Below are positions 4,729-5,580 of a DNA stretch of 5,580 nucleotides, piece after piece; position 1 is the stretch's first letter, and each line of letters opens with the position of its first letter. Made by a program: the position numbers and the translations under genes. The DNA comes from Candidatus Falkowbacteria bacterium RIFCSPLOWO2_02_FULL_45_15 (lineage in GTDB: Bacteria; Patescibacteriota; Patescibacteriia; Patescibacteriales; XYC2-FULL-47-12): the NCBI GenBank assembly GCA_001777995.1, contig MFFV01000023.1, positions 1 through 5,580 on the forward strand, written 5' to 3'. The notes beneath the pieces are model-generated. The model had not been told where the DNA came from and did not search any database. It saw nothing but the letters and a program-made list of their open reading frames with translations.

Positions 4729-5430
4729 CAATACGCTTGGTTAATTTGGAGTTTAATATTAATCGGCATTTGGCTGGTAGTTTATGTTTTGCTTGGCAGT
4801 AAAGAACAAAAAAAAGAAATGCTGGCCGTTAGTTTTTGGACTTCGTTAACCGGTTTGACCGAGCCGCTGTTCGTGCCCCGTTACTGGAGCCCGCCCTCGC
4901 TTTTTAATCTAAACGTTTTAACGGGCTTTGACATTGAAAGCATTATTTGGGCTTTCGGCGTCGGCGGGATAGTAGCGGTGCTCTATGAATTTATCTTTCG
5001 CGCCCGCCGGCATAGCCACTTGCCTCATTCCGAACGGCAACAGCGGCGCCACCGCCTCCACTACCTGACAATCGGCGCTACGCCGATATTACTTATTGCG
5101 TTGCTTTTAACTACCGGCTGGAACCCAATTTATTCTTCTATTGCGGCGCTTCTGATCGGCGGTTTTGCCGCTTGGTATTGCCGTCCCGACCTCAAGCCGA
5201 AAATGATCGCCAGCGCTTTTCTTTTTTTGGCAGTTTATTTTTTGTACTTTTTAACGCTGACCGCCATGTACCCGGCTTATGTTGAAGCGGTCTGGAATCT
5301 GCCGGAATTATCCGGAGTGCTTGTCGCCGGCGTGCCGCTGGAAGAATTATTGTTTGCTTTTAGTTTCGGCTTTATGTGGTCAAGCGTCTACGAGCATTTT
5401 GGCTGGTATCGCTTAGTAAAAAGTTCGTAA
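4726..5430 (+). CDS. Lycopene-cyclase-domain membrane protein with two internal repeats
   Basis: This 234-residue protein has about six or seven hydrophobic segments. Near the C terminus, G202-V-P204-L-E206-E207 with A211-F212, G215 and Y222-E223 matches the P-x-E-E motif helix of the CrtYc/CrtYd lycopene cyclase domain. A diverged copy lies at 67-88: G67-F-D69-I-E71, A76-F77, G80 and Y87-E88. The two copies are 135 residues apart and each has 17 residues between its two glutamates, so the protein is a tandem of two related halves, as in fused CrtYcd-like proteins. E45-P46 and P51-x2-W54 before the first copy also fit this family. True cyclases convert lycopene to beta-carotene, but no carotenoid gene is present here and the first copy lacks P-x-E-E, so enzymatic activity is uncertain. 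ATG 4726 is preferred over GTG 4711, which would add five residues. Confidence 0.88.
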   Translation: MQYAWLIWSLILIGIWLVVYVLLGSKEQKKEMLAVSFWTSLTGLTEPLFVPRYWSPPSLFNLNVLTGFDIESIIWAFGVGGIVAVLYEFIFRARRHSHLPHSERQQRRHRLHYLTIGATPILLIALLLTTGWNPIYSSIAALLIGGFAAWYCRPDLKPKMIASAFLFLAVYFLYFLTLTAMYPAYVEAVWNLPELSGVLVAGVPLEELLFAFSFGFMWSSVYEHFGWYRLVKSS

Positions 5431-5452
5431 TGAAAAATTAAACGCAAAGAGT

Positions 5453-5580
5453 ATGAGGGGTAAAATAAAAATTATTGCTCTGTTCGCGTTCATGGCGTTC
5501 GCGAGTAATTTTATTTGGGAGTCCTGGCACGCCTCTTACCTTTACGCGTCCCATACTTTTAACTTGAGCTTTTGGCCGCT
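5453..5580 (+). CDS. N-terminal part of an unrecognised membrane protein, cut by window edge
   Basis: The frame is open from ATG 5453 to the end of the window and gives 42 residues. A basic start (R2, K4, K6) leads into a hydrophobic helix (about 7-22) containing N19-F20-I21-W22-E23, followed by W25-H26, Y29-L30-Y31 and H34. The N-F-x-W-E and H-x2-Y-x-Y pattern within a membrane segment recalls small integral membrane families, but too little is visible to name one. It starts 22 bases after the lycopene-cyclase-domain gene on the same strand, so the two are likely co-transcribed. ATG 5453 is the first start in frame; GAG just upstream is too close to it to act as a normal ribosome site. Confidence 0.7.
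   Translation, partial: MRGKIKIIALFAFMAFASNFIWESWHASYLYASHTFNLSFWP

Noticed and set aside
1..5580. CRISPR arrays, tRNA or rRNA genes, insertion sequences
   Set aside because: No regularly spaced repeats, cloverleaf, rRNA segments, transposase frames or terminal inverted repeats were seen; gaps between genes are under 90 bases.

Overview
The window is a dense block of twelve small genes, all on the + strand, with gaps mostly of 10 to 90 bases. Almost all the products are short membrane or membrane-anchored proteins. Coding DNA is of medium GC, while the gaps are strongly AT-rich. No start has a convincing Shine-Dalgarno sequence, every start chosen here is ATG preceded by T, and all eleven complete genes stop at TAA. 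These traits, with many tiny anchored Cys/His proteins, suggest a bacterium with a reduced genome of the Patescibacteria (CPR) type. That placement is inferred: no marker gene is present and an archaeal or other source is not excluded.

Layout: a SHOCT-domain membrane protein (26-247) and an unrecognised two-helix membrane protein (259-663) come first. A gap with two adjacent hairpins (667-716) follows, the second ending in a T-run. A second block then starts with an exported DUF1573 protein (752-1246) and a thioredoxin-fold/CcdA-DsbD-like thiol electron transporter (1257-2498). Next comes a series of small Cys/His proteins: a 52-residue CPMC protein (2532-2690), an anchored protein with a C-x2-C-C and C-x-C-x-H cluster (2716-3336), an anchored tail protein (3372-3641), an anchored protein with a C/HH/C motif (3652-3909), a membrane protein with a MerT-like CC...GLSGA segment (3930-4358) and a DUF2933-type protein with a Cys-rich tail (4339-4701). 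The window closes with a protein of the lycopene-cyclase-domain family (4726-5430) and the start of another membrane protein (5453 to the edge).

Working model: the middle of the window reads as an extracytoplasmic thiol-redox and soft-metal (Cu/Hg-type) handling cluster. The DsbD-like protein could carry electrons outward to keep cysteines of the anchored proteins reduced. The MerT-like protein, the DUF2933 protein, the SHOCT protein and the DUF411-like features of the DsbD-like protein's exported domain all belong to types often found beside metal-resistance genes. No metal ATPase, mercuric reductase or metal-sensing regulator lies in the window, so the metal and the direction of transport are unknown.

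The most unusual observation is that the proteins at 2716-3336 and 3372-3641 end in the same eight residues, LPAQVGGC, at the extreme C terminus. The two copies differ at five bases, all of them synonymous, so selection appears to hold the peptide itself. This looks like a C-terminal tag with a terminal cysteine.
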